DNA of 5,822 nt from CAZNHL01 sp964572965 (GCA_964572965.1 CAZNHL010000133.1:1-5822); one strand, 5' to 3'; counted from the stretch's first letter, positions 1-5,373 are shown. The notes: generated by a model not told the origin, from the sequence alone. A program made the numbers and translations.

Positions 1-1538
1 CAGCGAATTACTACATACAGGGCGGAGTAAGCAAGGTACTGGACAGTATGAAAGTAACGCTCGTAATCGAACACCCTGAAACAAGCTATAAAACAAGGAA
101 CAAACTGGACTTGTACGAGGATAAGCAGGTAGAAAGGCTATGCAAGGAAGTAGCAGAAAAACTGAATCTAAGAAAGGATATTTTGGAAGCAGATATTTAC
201 AAGCTAACGGATTTACTGGACGAGTTCAGAGAAAGAGAATTGCTCAATACAAACAACAGCCAGGAAGAAGCCCAGGACTTAATAATCCCTCTTACCACAC
301 AGGAAAGACAACAGATAGAAAACTTTGGGAAGAAAGAAAATTTAATCCAAAACTTAAACAACCTGTTAGGCAAAGCGGGGATAGTAGGAGAAGAAAAGAG
401 CCGAATCTTTTTGATGATTATAGCAGCCAGTTATAAAATGCCTGAAACGCTCCACGCCCTGATACAAGGCAGTTCGGGAAGCGGAAAGACCCGATTACTC
501 AAACAAATATCCGACTGCATACCAAAGGAAAGAGTAACCAAGCTGACCAGGGTATCAGACAAAGTTTTATATAACTATCCTGAAAAGTATTTTATCAATC
601 GGCTGTTATGTCTGGAAGATATAGACGGACTAAGCGAAGAAGCGGAATTTGCTTTTAGGGAATTACAATCCAATGGAGAGCTGAACAGCGCCACGAGTTC
701 AAAGCTTGAAAACGGTCAAATCGTAGCCGGACAAAAAACGGTCAAAGGTCCGATTGCTTCGCTTGCCTGTACCACAAGGGGCGAGATATACGAGGACAAT
801 ATGAGCCGATGTTTTTTGATAGCCGTTGATGAAAGCACAGAGCAGACCAAACGCATTATTCATTACCAGAATGAGAAGGCAGCCGGAGCGATAGACCAGA
901 AGCGTGAGCAGGAAGTAAAGCGGTTTATCCAAAACTTTATCAGAGAACTAAAGCCCTTTGAAGTGCTGAACCCTTATGCCAATAAAATCCACTTGCCGGA
1001 AGAAGCGCACAAAATCAGGAGGCTCAACGACCTTTTTCAAAGCTTTGTAAAAATGATTACTGTACTTAACCAGTACCAACGCAGAAAAGATGAACGGGGC
1101 AGACTGGTAACGGAAATAGCCGACATTGGAACGGCTGTAGAAATCATGTTTGAAAGCATCGTTCTGAAAGTGGACGAACTGGATGGGAGTTTACGGCAGT
1201 TCTATGAGAATCTAAAAGGCTATTTAAAGAAGACTTACAACGGTTCACATGATAAAGTAGATTTTGGTTTACTGGAAGTAAGACAGGCATTGAGCGTAAG
1301 CAAAACGCAGTTGTTTAGATACATCAACGACCTTGTAGAGTTGGAATACATAAGGCAGTCTGGAGGCCATGCCAACAGAGGGTTTAAGTACCGGATAGCG
1401 TATTGGGACAATTACCAGGGGATACGTGAAAAGATAAAACAGCATTTAGAAAAACAACTAAACGAGCTAAATAAAGGAACACCAGGGAACGCCAGTGGAA
1501 CACCAGAAGAAAGCAAAAAAGGCGAGAACGGGGCATAA
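1..1538 (+). CDS. Mobile-element primase-helicase-like protein, C-terminal ATPase part (5' truncated)
   Basis: This is the C-terminal part of a protein I recognise as the Bacteroidota CHC2 zinc-finger/Toprim primase fused to a P-loop ATPase. The frame is open from position 3 (ANYYIQGGVSKVLDS) into the ATG at 48, so that ATG is internal and the true start is upstream of the window. Numbered from that Met, Walker A is GSSGSGKT (141-148) and Walker B is LLCLEDID (186-193). A conserved TTRGEIYEDNMSR stretch (242-254) may hold sensor/arginine-finger residues. A winged-helix-like domain (about 400-450) precedes a polar tail, GTPGNASGTPEE. The presumed role is priming or unwinding DNA for replication or transfer of the element. 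The zinc finger and Toprim domain are not visible here and are inferred from the family. Two recombinase genes follow, beyond a terminator. I am fairly sure of the family and less sure of the biochemical role. Confidence 0.85.
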   Translation, partial: ANYYIQGGVSKVLDSMKVTLVIEHPETSYKTRNKLDLYEDKQVERLCKEVAEKLNLRKDILEADIYKLTDLLDEFRERELLNTNNSQEEAQDLIIPLTTQERQQIENFGKKENLIQNLNNLLGKAGIVGEEKSRIFLMIIAASYKMPETLHALIQGSSGSGKTRLLKQISDCIPKERVTKLTRVSDKVLYNYPEKYFINRLLCLEDIDGLSEEAEFAFRELQSNGELNSATSSKLENGQIVAGQKTVKGPIASLACTTRGEIYEDNMSRCFLIAVDESTEQTKRIIHYQNEKAAGAIDQKREQEVKRFIQNFIRELKPFEVLNPYANKIHLPEEAHKIRRLNDLFQSFVKMITVLNQYQRRKDERGRLVTEIADIGTAVEIMFESIVLKVDELDGSLRQFYENLKGYLKKTYNGSHDKVDFGLLEVRQALSVSKTQLFRYINDLVELEYIRQSGGHANRGFKYRIAYWDNYQGIREKIKQHLEKQLNELNKGTPGNASGTPEESKKGENGA

Positions 1539-1571
1539 AGCCCCTTTTTTGTGTCTGGCGTTCCGTGTTCC
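1476..1571. repeat. GGAACRCCAG repeat cluster, direct and inverted
   Basis: Three direct copies of GGAACRCCAG lie at 1476-1485, 1486-1495 and 1497-1506, inside the 3' end of the primase-like gene, where they encode the GTPGN/GTPEE tail. A perfect inverted copy, CTGGCGTTCC, follows at 1555-1564, and a further partial inverted copy, GTGTTCC, at 1565-1571. The intrinsic terminator sits between the two halves. The arrangement resembles an iteron or a recombinase/regulator binding cluster just ahead of the integrase genes. It could also be a coding repeat whose inverted copy forms a larger hairpin around the terminator. The function is inferred only. Confidence 0.5.
1530..1550 (+). terminator. Intrinsic terminator at the end of the primase-like gene
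   Basis: A perfect 5-bp GGGGC/GCCCC stem (1530-1534 and 1540-1544) with the loop ATAAA is followed at once by six T residues (1545-1550). The TAA stop codon (1536-1538) lies within the loop, so the terminator overlaps the end of the gene. It should separate transcription of the primase-like gene from the recombinases, unless read-through occurs. Confidence 0.8.
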
Positions 1572-1610
1572 GGAAATATGCTCAAGGGGGTAAAAAGAAA
1601 AAAACATCAT

Positions 1611-1615
1611 AGAGG
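1611..1615 (+). promoter_or_regulatory. Ribosome binding site for the first recombinase
   Basis: AGAGG lies 9 nt before the ATG at 1625 and supports that start. The 74 nt between the terminator and this ATG contain a purine-rich run but no clear TAnnTTTG box. I therefore cannot point to the promoter of the recombinase pair. Confidence 0.45.
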
Positions 1616-1624
1616 TAGAAAAGT

Positions 1625-2497
1625 ATGACGGCAGAAATAGAACATCAACTTAAAGAGTTCAGAAATTATCTGAATCAAATCGGTTACAGCAAAAGCAGTT
1701 GTTATATGCTCCCAGAATGCGTGAAAGACTTTTTGGGGTATCACAATGCCACCGACACCAAAGAACTCGCTACAGGGCATATAAATCAGTTTTATGAGTG
1801 GTTGCAGATACGGCCACACAAGCACAAAGAGGGAGGTTTAAGCGAACAGTATATTAACCACCACGTTTACGCCCTGAAGGTATTTTTTAACTGGTTGGAA
1901 CAGACCGGACAAATCAGTTACAATCCCATCAGTGTGATGAAGTTTAAAAGCCCTAAAGGCAACCCGAGAGAACCACTTACACAGGAAGAAATCAAAGCCC
2001 TTTTTGAAGCCACCGAAAGCCTGAAAGAGAAAGCAGTATTGCACTTATTTTACTCTTGTGGACTGCGGAGAAGCGAAGGGGAAGCGTTGAACATACAGGA
2101 CATCCATTTTAAGAAACAAATGCTTTACGTGAGAGAAGGAAAGGGAGCCAAACGCAGAGCCGTACCGATGACAGAGAAAGTAAGCAAAGAACTGGAAAGC
2201 TACTACCTGAATGAAAGAATCCCACTCACCAAAGTAAAAAATACGGAAGCTTTTATACTGAACAGGGTAGGGCTAAGAATGCGAGGAGACGGCTATAATA
2301 AGCTATTAAAAATCCTCCTTCAACGAACGGAACTGAATAAGGGAATTACCTTACACCACTTACGGCACAGCATCGCCACGCACCTTTTGGAAAGTGGCTT
2401 AGAGATAGAAAAGGTCAGAGATTTTTTAGGTCATGGCTTTTTAGAAACCACGCAGATATACGCCAAAGTGCATCCCAATCAATTAAAGAAACTATGA
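1625..2497 (+). CDS. Tyrosine recombinase/integrase, full catalytic set (XerC/D-like)
   Basis: A 290-residue site-specific tyrosine recombinase, the usual length for XerC/XerD-type proteins. An N-terminal SAM-like core-binding domain (about 5-110, with FRNYLNQIGYSKSS and a helix ending FFNWLEQTGQISYNP) precedes the catalytic domain. The catalytic residues are all visible: Arg148 (GLRRSE), Lys173 (GKGAKRR), His244 and Arg247 (HHLRHS), His270 (FLGHG) and the nucleophile Tyr279 (TQIYAKVHP). It should cleave and rejoin DNA through a 3'-phosphotyrosine intermediate. Its stop overlaps the next gene's start (ATGA), which indicates translational coupling. It is probably the active partner of the pair, acting on the element's ends or on the structured region downstream. 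Enzyme class is certain; its substrate is unknown. It is not chromosomal XerC or XerD by context. Confidence 0.95.
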   Translation: MTAEIEHQLKEFRNYLNQIGYSKSSCYMLPECVKDFLGYHNATDTKELATGHINQFYEWLQIRPHKHKEGGLSEQYINHHVYALKVFFNWLEQTGQISYNPISVMKFKSPKGNPREPLTQEEIKALFEATESLKEKAVLHLFYSCGLRRSEGEALNIQDIHFKKQMLYVREGKGAKRRAVPMTEKVSKELESYYLNERIPLTKVKNTEAFILNRVGLRMRGDGYNKLLKILLQRTELNKGITLHHLRHSIATHLLESGLEIEKVRDFLGHGFLETTQIYAKVHPNQLKKL

Positions 2498-3357
2498 ACT
2501 TACTGGACTACTTAAAAACAAGATACACAGAGAAAACAGCGAAAGCCTACGAGCGGGAAATAGACATCTTCCTGGGCAATTACCCTGATGCAAACAGAGC
2601 TTTATACAAAGACATTATTCAGTATATCGGCACATTAAGGAATCGTTACAGCAATGCGAAAACGTTGAACAGAATCGTATCGAGCATGAAAGCGTACTAC
2701 GATTTTTTGAACTATACAGGCAAGCGGAAAGACAACCCGAGCAAAGCCATACGATTACGGGACAAACAGAACAGAGACATACAGTTACAAGACCTTTTTA
2801 CAAGTGAAGAACTGGAAAATTTACTGAACAGGAAAGAGCGTTACAATGCCCTGGAGTACCGCAACAAAGTACTGATAGGTTTACTTATCTACCAAGCCTT
2901 AAAGCCCGATGAAATCGCCCAAATTACCCTCAATGACATCAACCTGAACCAAGCAACTATTTACATCAAAGCAAGCGGAAAGACCAATAGCAGGGAATTG
3001 AGTTTAAAACCCCATCAAATATTATTGTTCCATCAATATCAAACAGAAATCCGGACAAAGCTTTTAAAAGGCAGTGAGAATGATTTTTTCATTATCGGCC
3101 ACCGTTGTAACCCAATGACAGGGGAAGACATCACCAAGCACGTTAAAAGGAGTTTTAAGGGGCTTTACGCACCACGGAAGGTAAATTGCCAGATGATACG
3201 GCAAAGTGTGGTTACGAATCTCCTAAAGGCAGGAAACGACCTTAGAATCGTTCAGGTGTTCGCAGGGCATAAATACCCGTCCACAACGGAACGGTACAAG
3301 CAAACGAATGTAGAAGCCTTAAAAACGGCAATCGCTCAATACCATCCGTTCAGGTAA
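2494..3357 (+). CDS. Second tyrosine recombinase with substituted catalytic residues
   Basis: A 287-residue tyrosine recombinase whose ATG overlaps the TGA of the first recombinase by 4 nt. The N-terminal core-binding domain spans roughly 1-90 (LLDYLKTRYTEKTAKAYERE at its start). In the catalytic domain the nucleophile Tyr268 (TTERYKQ), His259 (FAGHK), Arg236 and the hairpin Lys163 (SGKTNSR) are present. The first catalytic Arg is Lys137 (QALKPDEI, where most relatives have GLR.SE). The HxxR His is Gln233 (QMIRQS), and the following His is Gln237. Loss of the first Arg normally cripples cleavage in this family. The protein may therefore be an accessory or architectural partner that forms a heterotetramer with the upstream enzyme, or a subunit that cleaves only in the complex. 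The fold is certain; the reduced activity is inferred. Confidence 0.9.
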   Translation: MNLLDYLKTRYTEKTAKAYEREIDIFLGNYPDANRALYKDIIQYIGTLRNRYSNAKTLNRIVSSMKAYYDFLNYTGKRKDNPSKAIRLRDKQNRDIQLQDLFTSEELENLLNRKERYNALEYRNKVLIGLLIYQALKPDEIAQITLNDINLNQATIYIKASGKTNSRELSLKPHQILLFHQYQTEIRTKLLKGSENDFFIIGHRCNPMTGEDITKHVKRSFKGLYAPRKVNCQMIRQSVVTNLLKAGNDLRIVQVFAGHKYPSTTERYKQTNVEALKTAIAQYHPFR

Positions 3358-3386
3358 AATCAAACGGGCTGACCCACGCACTCCCC

Positions 3387-3469
3387 AGGCAGGCAAGCCC
3401 AGCCGTGTAGCCAATGTATTGATTAATTTTAAAAGGCATTGGCTACACTCCCCCTGTGCTTGCCTGCCT
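3387..3469. repeat. Inverted repeat A (two nested perfect stems)
   Basis: The outer stem AGGCAGGCAAG (3387-3397) pairs perfectly with CTTGCCTGCCT (3459-3469). The inner stem GTGTAGCCAATG (3405-3416) pairs perfectly with CATTGGCTACAC (3437-3448). The inner loop of 20 nt is AT-rich. The interior bulges (CCCAGCC and TCCCCCTGTG) are of similar size. It lies 29 nt after the second recombinase stop and has no trailing T-run, so it is not a standard terminator. Confidence 0.9.
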
Positions 3470-3490
3470 TCCCCGCATTCCCTCCCTTCT

Positions 3491-3636
3491 GTGGTTTTTT
3501 CTGTCATGCTTTTTGCCCGACCCGCTTGCAGCACATTATTTTTTCAATTGAAATGAGTTGATTTTTTAAAGGTCAATTGAAAAAATAAAGAGCTGCACCC
3601 ACCGCACAAGCAAAAAATCCTGCCAGAAAAAACCAC
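3491..3636. repeat. Inverted repeat B (four nested stems, 146 nt)
   Basis: From outside in, GTGGTTTTTTCTG (3491-3503) pairs with 3624-3636 over 13 bp. TTTTTGC (3510-3516) pairs with GCAAAAA (3610-3616). TGCAGC (3527-3532) pairs with GCTGCA (3592-3597). TTATTTTTTCAATTGA (3536-3551) pairs perfectly over 16 bp with 3573-3588. The internal bulges contain the C-rich motifs GACCCGC and ACCCACCGCAC. This is the most elaborate unit of the array. Confidence 0.9.
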
Positions 3637-3641
3637 CCCAA

Positions 3642-3742
3642 GCTACTTAACATAATGCACCGGGTAGTTATATAACCAGCCCCCACAACCGCACAAAGCC
3701 AACGCAGGGGCTGTTTATATAACCTGCATTATATTAAGTAGC
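3642..3742. repeat. Inverted repeat C (101 nt, two nested stems)
   Basis: The outer arms at 3642-3659 (GCTACTTAACATAATGCA) and 3725-3742 match at 17 of 18 positions. The inner arms at 3667-3683 (GTTATATAACCAGCCCC) and 3707-3723 match at 16 of 17. The loop (3684-3706) is C/A-rich and holds ACAACCGCAC and GCCAACGCA. The single mismatches in otherwise paired arms suggest the structure is maintained rather than freshly duplicated. Confidence 0.9.
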
Positions 3743-3773
3743 CGCACTTTACCCACCGCACCCCGACCCACAT

Positions 3774-3784
3774 GGGCAAAGCCC
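3774..3784. repeat. Small GGGC/GCCC hairpin
   Basis: GGGC (3774-3777) and GCCC (3781-3784) form a minimal 4-bp stem with an AAA loop in the spacer between units C and D. It is short enough to be chance and has no T-run after it. Confidence 0.35.
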
Positions 3785-3816
3785 GATTATATAGCGGCAA
3801 AGAGTGCCTGAGCCAA

Positions 3817-3871
3817 GTAAAGCAAAAGGCTTGACGTGTTTATTTTTAAGGGCGCAAGCCTTTTGCTTTAC
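3817..3871. repeat. Inverted repeat D (17-bp perfect stem)
   Basis: GTAAAGCAAAAGGCTTG (3817-3833) is the exact reverse complement of 3855-3871. The 21-nt loop contains TTTATTTTTAA. The right arm ends in CTTTACCC, a motif shared with neighbouring units. Confidence 0.9.
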
Positions 3872-3889
3872 CCGGCATACGGCAAAAAA

Positions 3890-3955
3890 GCAAGAGCGAT
3901 AAAGAAGTTTTGCCGACCCACAAACCCAACGCAAAAACTTCTTTACCGCCCTTGC
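3890..3955. repeat. Inverted repeat E (22-nt arms)
   Basis: The arms at 3890-3911 and 3934-3955 are complementary at 20 of 22 positions. An 11-bp perfect core, AAAGAAGTTTT/AAAACTTCTTT, lies at 3901-3911/3934-3944. Both mismatches are A opposite C. The loop holds GACCCA and ACCCAACGCA. Confidence 0.85.
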
Positions 3956-4008
3956 CTCTGTAGGCGTTCGTTCCTCACATGTGTGCGCTACTCGCTCCGC
4001 TCAGACAA

Positions 4009-4040
4009 GGCGCAAGCCACAGGCGTATGGTGGCTTCGCC
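4009..4040. repeat. Inverted repeat F (short hairpin)
   Basis: GGCGCAAGCCAC (4009-4020) pairs with GTGGCTTCGCC (4030-4040) with one bulged base and a 9-nt loop. It is the shortest of the clear units. The preceding stretch (3956-4008) holds only a CACATGTG palindrome at 3976-3983. Confidence 0.7.
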
Positions 4041-4049
4041 AGTCAAAAT

Positions 4050-4252
4050 AAAACCAAAAAAGCAAAGCAAAGGTAGGCAGGCTCCGCACGACCCAACGCA
4101 CGATTAAAAAGCAAGAATACCCTACGGCAGTCAAGAAAAATCTCCACCCTGCCAGCGCACGAAACCCAACCGCACACGGGTAGTATTTTTCTTGCCTGTT
4201 CTTGCTTTTTACCCCCGCCTGCCTTTGGAAATGGCTTTCTTTTTTCGGTTTT
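4050..4252. repeat. Inverted repeat G (about 200 nt, several nested stems)
   Basis: The inner pairs are TAAAAAGCAAGAA (4105-4117) with 4199-4211, perfect over 13 bp, and CAGTCAAGAAAAAT (4128-4141) with 4185-4198, 13 of 14. The left arm carries about 10 extra bases between these two stems. Further out, GGCAGGC (4076-4082) pairs with GCCTGCC (4218-4224). The A-rich 4050-4068 pairs imperfectly with 4233-4252. The loop holds ACCCAACCGCAC. This is the largest unit and the last major one before the RHS tip. Confidence 0.8.
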
Positions 4253-4257
4253 CTTTT

Positions 4258-4277
4258 GAAAAGTATATTACTTTTTC
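4258..4277. repeat. AT-rich imperfect palindrome
   Basis: GAAAAGTA (4258-4265) faces TACTTTTTC (4269-4277), complementary apart from one extra T in the right arm. It closes the hairpin array on its right side. The sequence is of low complexity, so it may be incidental. Confidence 0.4.
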
Positions 4278-4340
4278 TTTTTCAAATGGTTAGTCATGCA
4301 GTGAAATGAAAATCCCAGTTCCCTACGAGGCAAAAATCAG

Positions 4341-4430
4341 ATGAAAAAAAAGAAGGTCAAGCGGTTAAAAATGTTATCTTTGCAGGGTGTTCGAATGAAT
4401 GCAAAACGTTCTTTAAAAATGATGCTGTGA
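4341..4430 (+). other. Possible 29-codon basic leader ORF, in frame with the RHS tip
   Basis: An ATG at 4341, with GAGG (4327-4330) 10 nt before it, opens a 29-codon frame that begins MKKKKVKRLKMLSLQ. It ends at the TGA 4428-4430 that directly precedes the RHS-tip frame. A second ATG at 4395 gives an 11-codon version (MNAKRSLKMML). It is very lysine/arginine-rich, short and without recognised relatives, so it may be chance. It matters because only this TGA separates it from 311 further in-frame open codons. Confidence 0.25.
4375..4382 (+). promoter_or_regulatory. Candidate Bacteroidota -7 promoter element
   Basis: TATCTTTG fits the Bacteroidota -7 consensus TAnnTTTG, on the + strand and aimed at the RHS tip. 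I find no TTG at the expected -33 distance (around 4350-4356), so it is at best half a promoter. If it is used, transcription would start near 4388 and cover the tip and the immunity gene. Confidence 0.35.
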
Positions 4431-5363
4431 GTTGTTGGAAGTGCTGTAAAAAGTGCTGCAGGTGCGTATAGGTACGGGTTTGGTGGACAAGAAAAGGAAA
4501 GCGAAATCGGAGAAGGAATTTACACGGCAGAGCATTGGGAGTATGATTCTAGAATAGGCAGACGTTGGAACATAGACCCCGTTTATAAGCATCATCTTTC
4601 GAATTATTCAGTTCTGGGAAACAACCCAATACTTTTTGTAGACCCATTTGGTGATGACTGGTTTGTTAACAGGCAAGGTTTTTATATCTGGTCAGAACAG
4701 CCGAGTGTTAGTGGGTTTGAATATGTTGGAACAGATTTGCCCGAGGGAGTTTCAAGATACAGAATCTTAACCAGCCAAAATGGAGCATTGTATCATAAGC
4801 ATATGTCATCCCCATGGATAAGGATGTTCAATAGCACTTTTGATACGAAAATCAATCCTCTAAAACGGTATGACCCAGCAGAAGAATCTTTTAACGAAGA
4901 GTTTACTGGGTTTGCTATTGGCTTTGGAGCTTTTAAAGTAGGCGGTTTAGCTTTCAATATATTAAAAAATGCAGGAGGTTCGCTTTGGAAGATTGCCGAC
5001 CCACTTGCTAGAGGCTTTGTGTATGAGGCAGCAGCTGGGGGTAATTTGGTGAGGAACTATCCTGTGATAGATAAGTTTATTAGTGGCGTGGCAACTAGTA
5101 TCAAGACATTGGATTTGAAGGCCAAATCATATCAAAAAGCTGGTGCAGTTTACAGCAAACTAAAAGGGTATATTGATGACTTGTATGACTTCCAAGGGAC
5201 TATTAAGGGAGGGGTTAATACTACAAATGGAGCTATCAAAGAAAAGATACTTGATGTAGCGATTCCTAAGGGAGCTACTACTCAACAAGTAGAAATGATA
5301 CAAAAAGCCGTGCAATATGGGGAAAGTAAAGGCATTACTGTCAAGGTTAATACAGTTCAATAA
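4431..5363 (+). CDS. Orphan C-terminal tip of an RHS polymorphic toxin (no start codon, likely silent or broken)
   Basis: The frame opens right after a TGA (4428-4430) and has no ATG, GTG or TTG until a TTG at 4737. The RHS part upstream of that TTG is therefore untranslated unless joined to something else. It begins VVGSAVKSAAGAYRYGFGGQ. The typical RHS-associated core signature follows (EYDSRIGRRWNIDP, then LGNNPILFVDPFGDDWF), covering about 4464-4665. After a variable linker comes a Gly-rich hydrophobic segment (about 4905-4985) and then a nuclease-like toxin domain to the end. Full RHS proteins carry thousands of bases of YD repeats ahead of this core; none are here. It ends in tandem TAA codons. 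An immunity-like gene follows 10 nt later. It could be a displaced tip, a cassette awaiting recombination, or a decayed remnant. RHS identity is firm; its expression is doubtful. Confidence 0.8.
   Translation, partial: VVGSAVKSAAGAYRYGFGGQEKESEIGEGIYTAEHWEYDSRIGRRWNIDPVYKHHLSNYSVLGNNPILFVDPFGDDWFVNRQGFYIWSEQPSVSGFEYVGTDLPEGVSRYRILTSQNGALYHKHMSSPWIRMFNSTFDTKINPLKRYDPAEESFNEEFTGFAIGFGAFKVGGLAFNILKNAGGSLWKIADPLARGFVYEAAAGGNLVRNYPVIDKFISGVATSIKTLDLKAKSYQKAGAVYSKLKGYIDDLYDFQGTIKGGVNTTNGAIKEKILDVAIPKGATTQQVEMIQKAVQYGESKGITVKVNTVQ
5007..5363 (+). other. Toxin domain: CdiA/FhaB-type C-terminal nuclease (PD-(D/E)XK-like, putative)
   Basis: The last 118 residues of the RHS tip match, by memory of the family, the C-terminal toxin of many CdiA/FhaB proteins. 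The pattern is RGFVYE, GGNL..NYPVIDKF, GVATSIKTLDLKAKSYQ, then YIDDLYDFQG, and a closing ATTQQ..MIQKAVQYG.SKGI.V.V. Glu of RGFVYE, Asp of PVID and Ser-Ile-Lys of SIKTLD are spaced like the E-D-xxK active site of restriction-endonuclease folds. Some CdiA toxins with that fold cut tRNA; whether this one does is inference. The catalytic assignment is mine and untested. All listed motif residues are intact, so the domain itself does not look decayed. Confidence 0.65.
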
Positions 5364-5373
5364 TAAAAGTAAA

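Larger units (their letters stand above)
3371..4175 (+). repeat. Dispersed strand-biased motif ACCCA(A/C)CGCA
   Basis: Exact ACCCAACGCA occurs at 3924-3933 and 4091-4100. Exact ACCCACCGCA occurs at 3597-3606 and 3751-3760. Close variants are GACCCACGCA (3371-3380), GACCCGC (3519-3525), GCCAACGCA (3698-3706) and ACCCAACCGCAC (4164-4175). All copies are on the + strand and lie in hairpin loops, bulges or spacers, not in stems. Such spacing suggests recurring binding sites or unpaired recognition bases. A second recurrent motif, CTTTACC, is found at 3747, 3866 and 3941, with an expanded form, CTTTTTACC, at 4205. Confidence 0.65.
3358..4304. other. Gene-free region: dense array of long inverted repeats
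   Basis: No convincing gene occurs on either strand here. Reading frames in the region are short, cross the palindromes and resemble nothing. The DNA is organised into consecutive nested inverted repeats (units at 3387-3469, 3491-3636, 3642-3742, 3817-3871, 3890-3955, 4009-4040, 4050-4252 and a minor one at 4258-4277). The spacers and loops carry a C-rich, strand-biased motif, ACCCA(A/C)CGCA. None of the hairpins has the simple stem-plus-T-run form of a terminator. The position between a recombinase pair and an orphan toxin tip suggests a recombination, attachment or replication region, or a large structured RNA. Which of these is right cannot be decided from sequence alone. Confidence 0.8.

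Noticed and set aside
699..932. A minus-strand frame inside the ATPase gene with a hydrophobic, Leu-rich start
   Set aside because: It lies wholly antisense to conserved Walker B-to-winged-helix sequence and is explained by codon composition of the real gene.
3387..3469. Hairpin A as an intrinsic terminator for the recombinase operon
   Set aside because: The stem is long and interrupted, and it is followed by CCCCGCATTCCC rather than a T-run.
3319..3534. A 71-codon minus-strand reading frame across the end of the second recombinase and hairpin A
   Set aside because: It is antisense to a solid recombinase C-terminus and runs through both arms of a palindrome. The product is repetitive and unlike any family I know.
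3749..4051. Short reading frames on both strands within the hairpin array (for example 3749-3934 minus, 3836-4051 plus)
   Set aside because: They follow the inverted repeats, have Cys/Arg/Pro-skewed products, no ribosome binding site and no recognisable domain.
3358..4304. CRISPR array
   Set aside because: The repeats are inverted and differ from unit to unit. There are no regularly spaced identical direct repeats or spacers, and no cas genes.
3358..4304. True integron attC array
   Set aside because: ACCCAAC fits the RYYYAAC half-site, but I find no paired GTTRRRY cores at the hairpin bases, no cassettes between the units, and neither recombinase was seen to carry the extra IntI-specific insert. 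Kept only as an analogy.
3358..4304. tRNA gene as the element's attachment site
   Set aside because: I see no cloverleaf with a conserved TTCRA T-loop and acceptor pairing among the hairpins.
4737..5363. TTG at 4737 as the genuine start of a 208-residue protein
   Set aside because: The RHS core signature continues in the same frame for about 300 bases upstream, and no ribosome binding site precedes this TTG. It is more likely an internal Leu codon.
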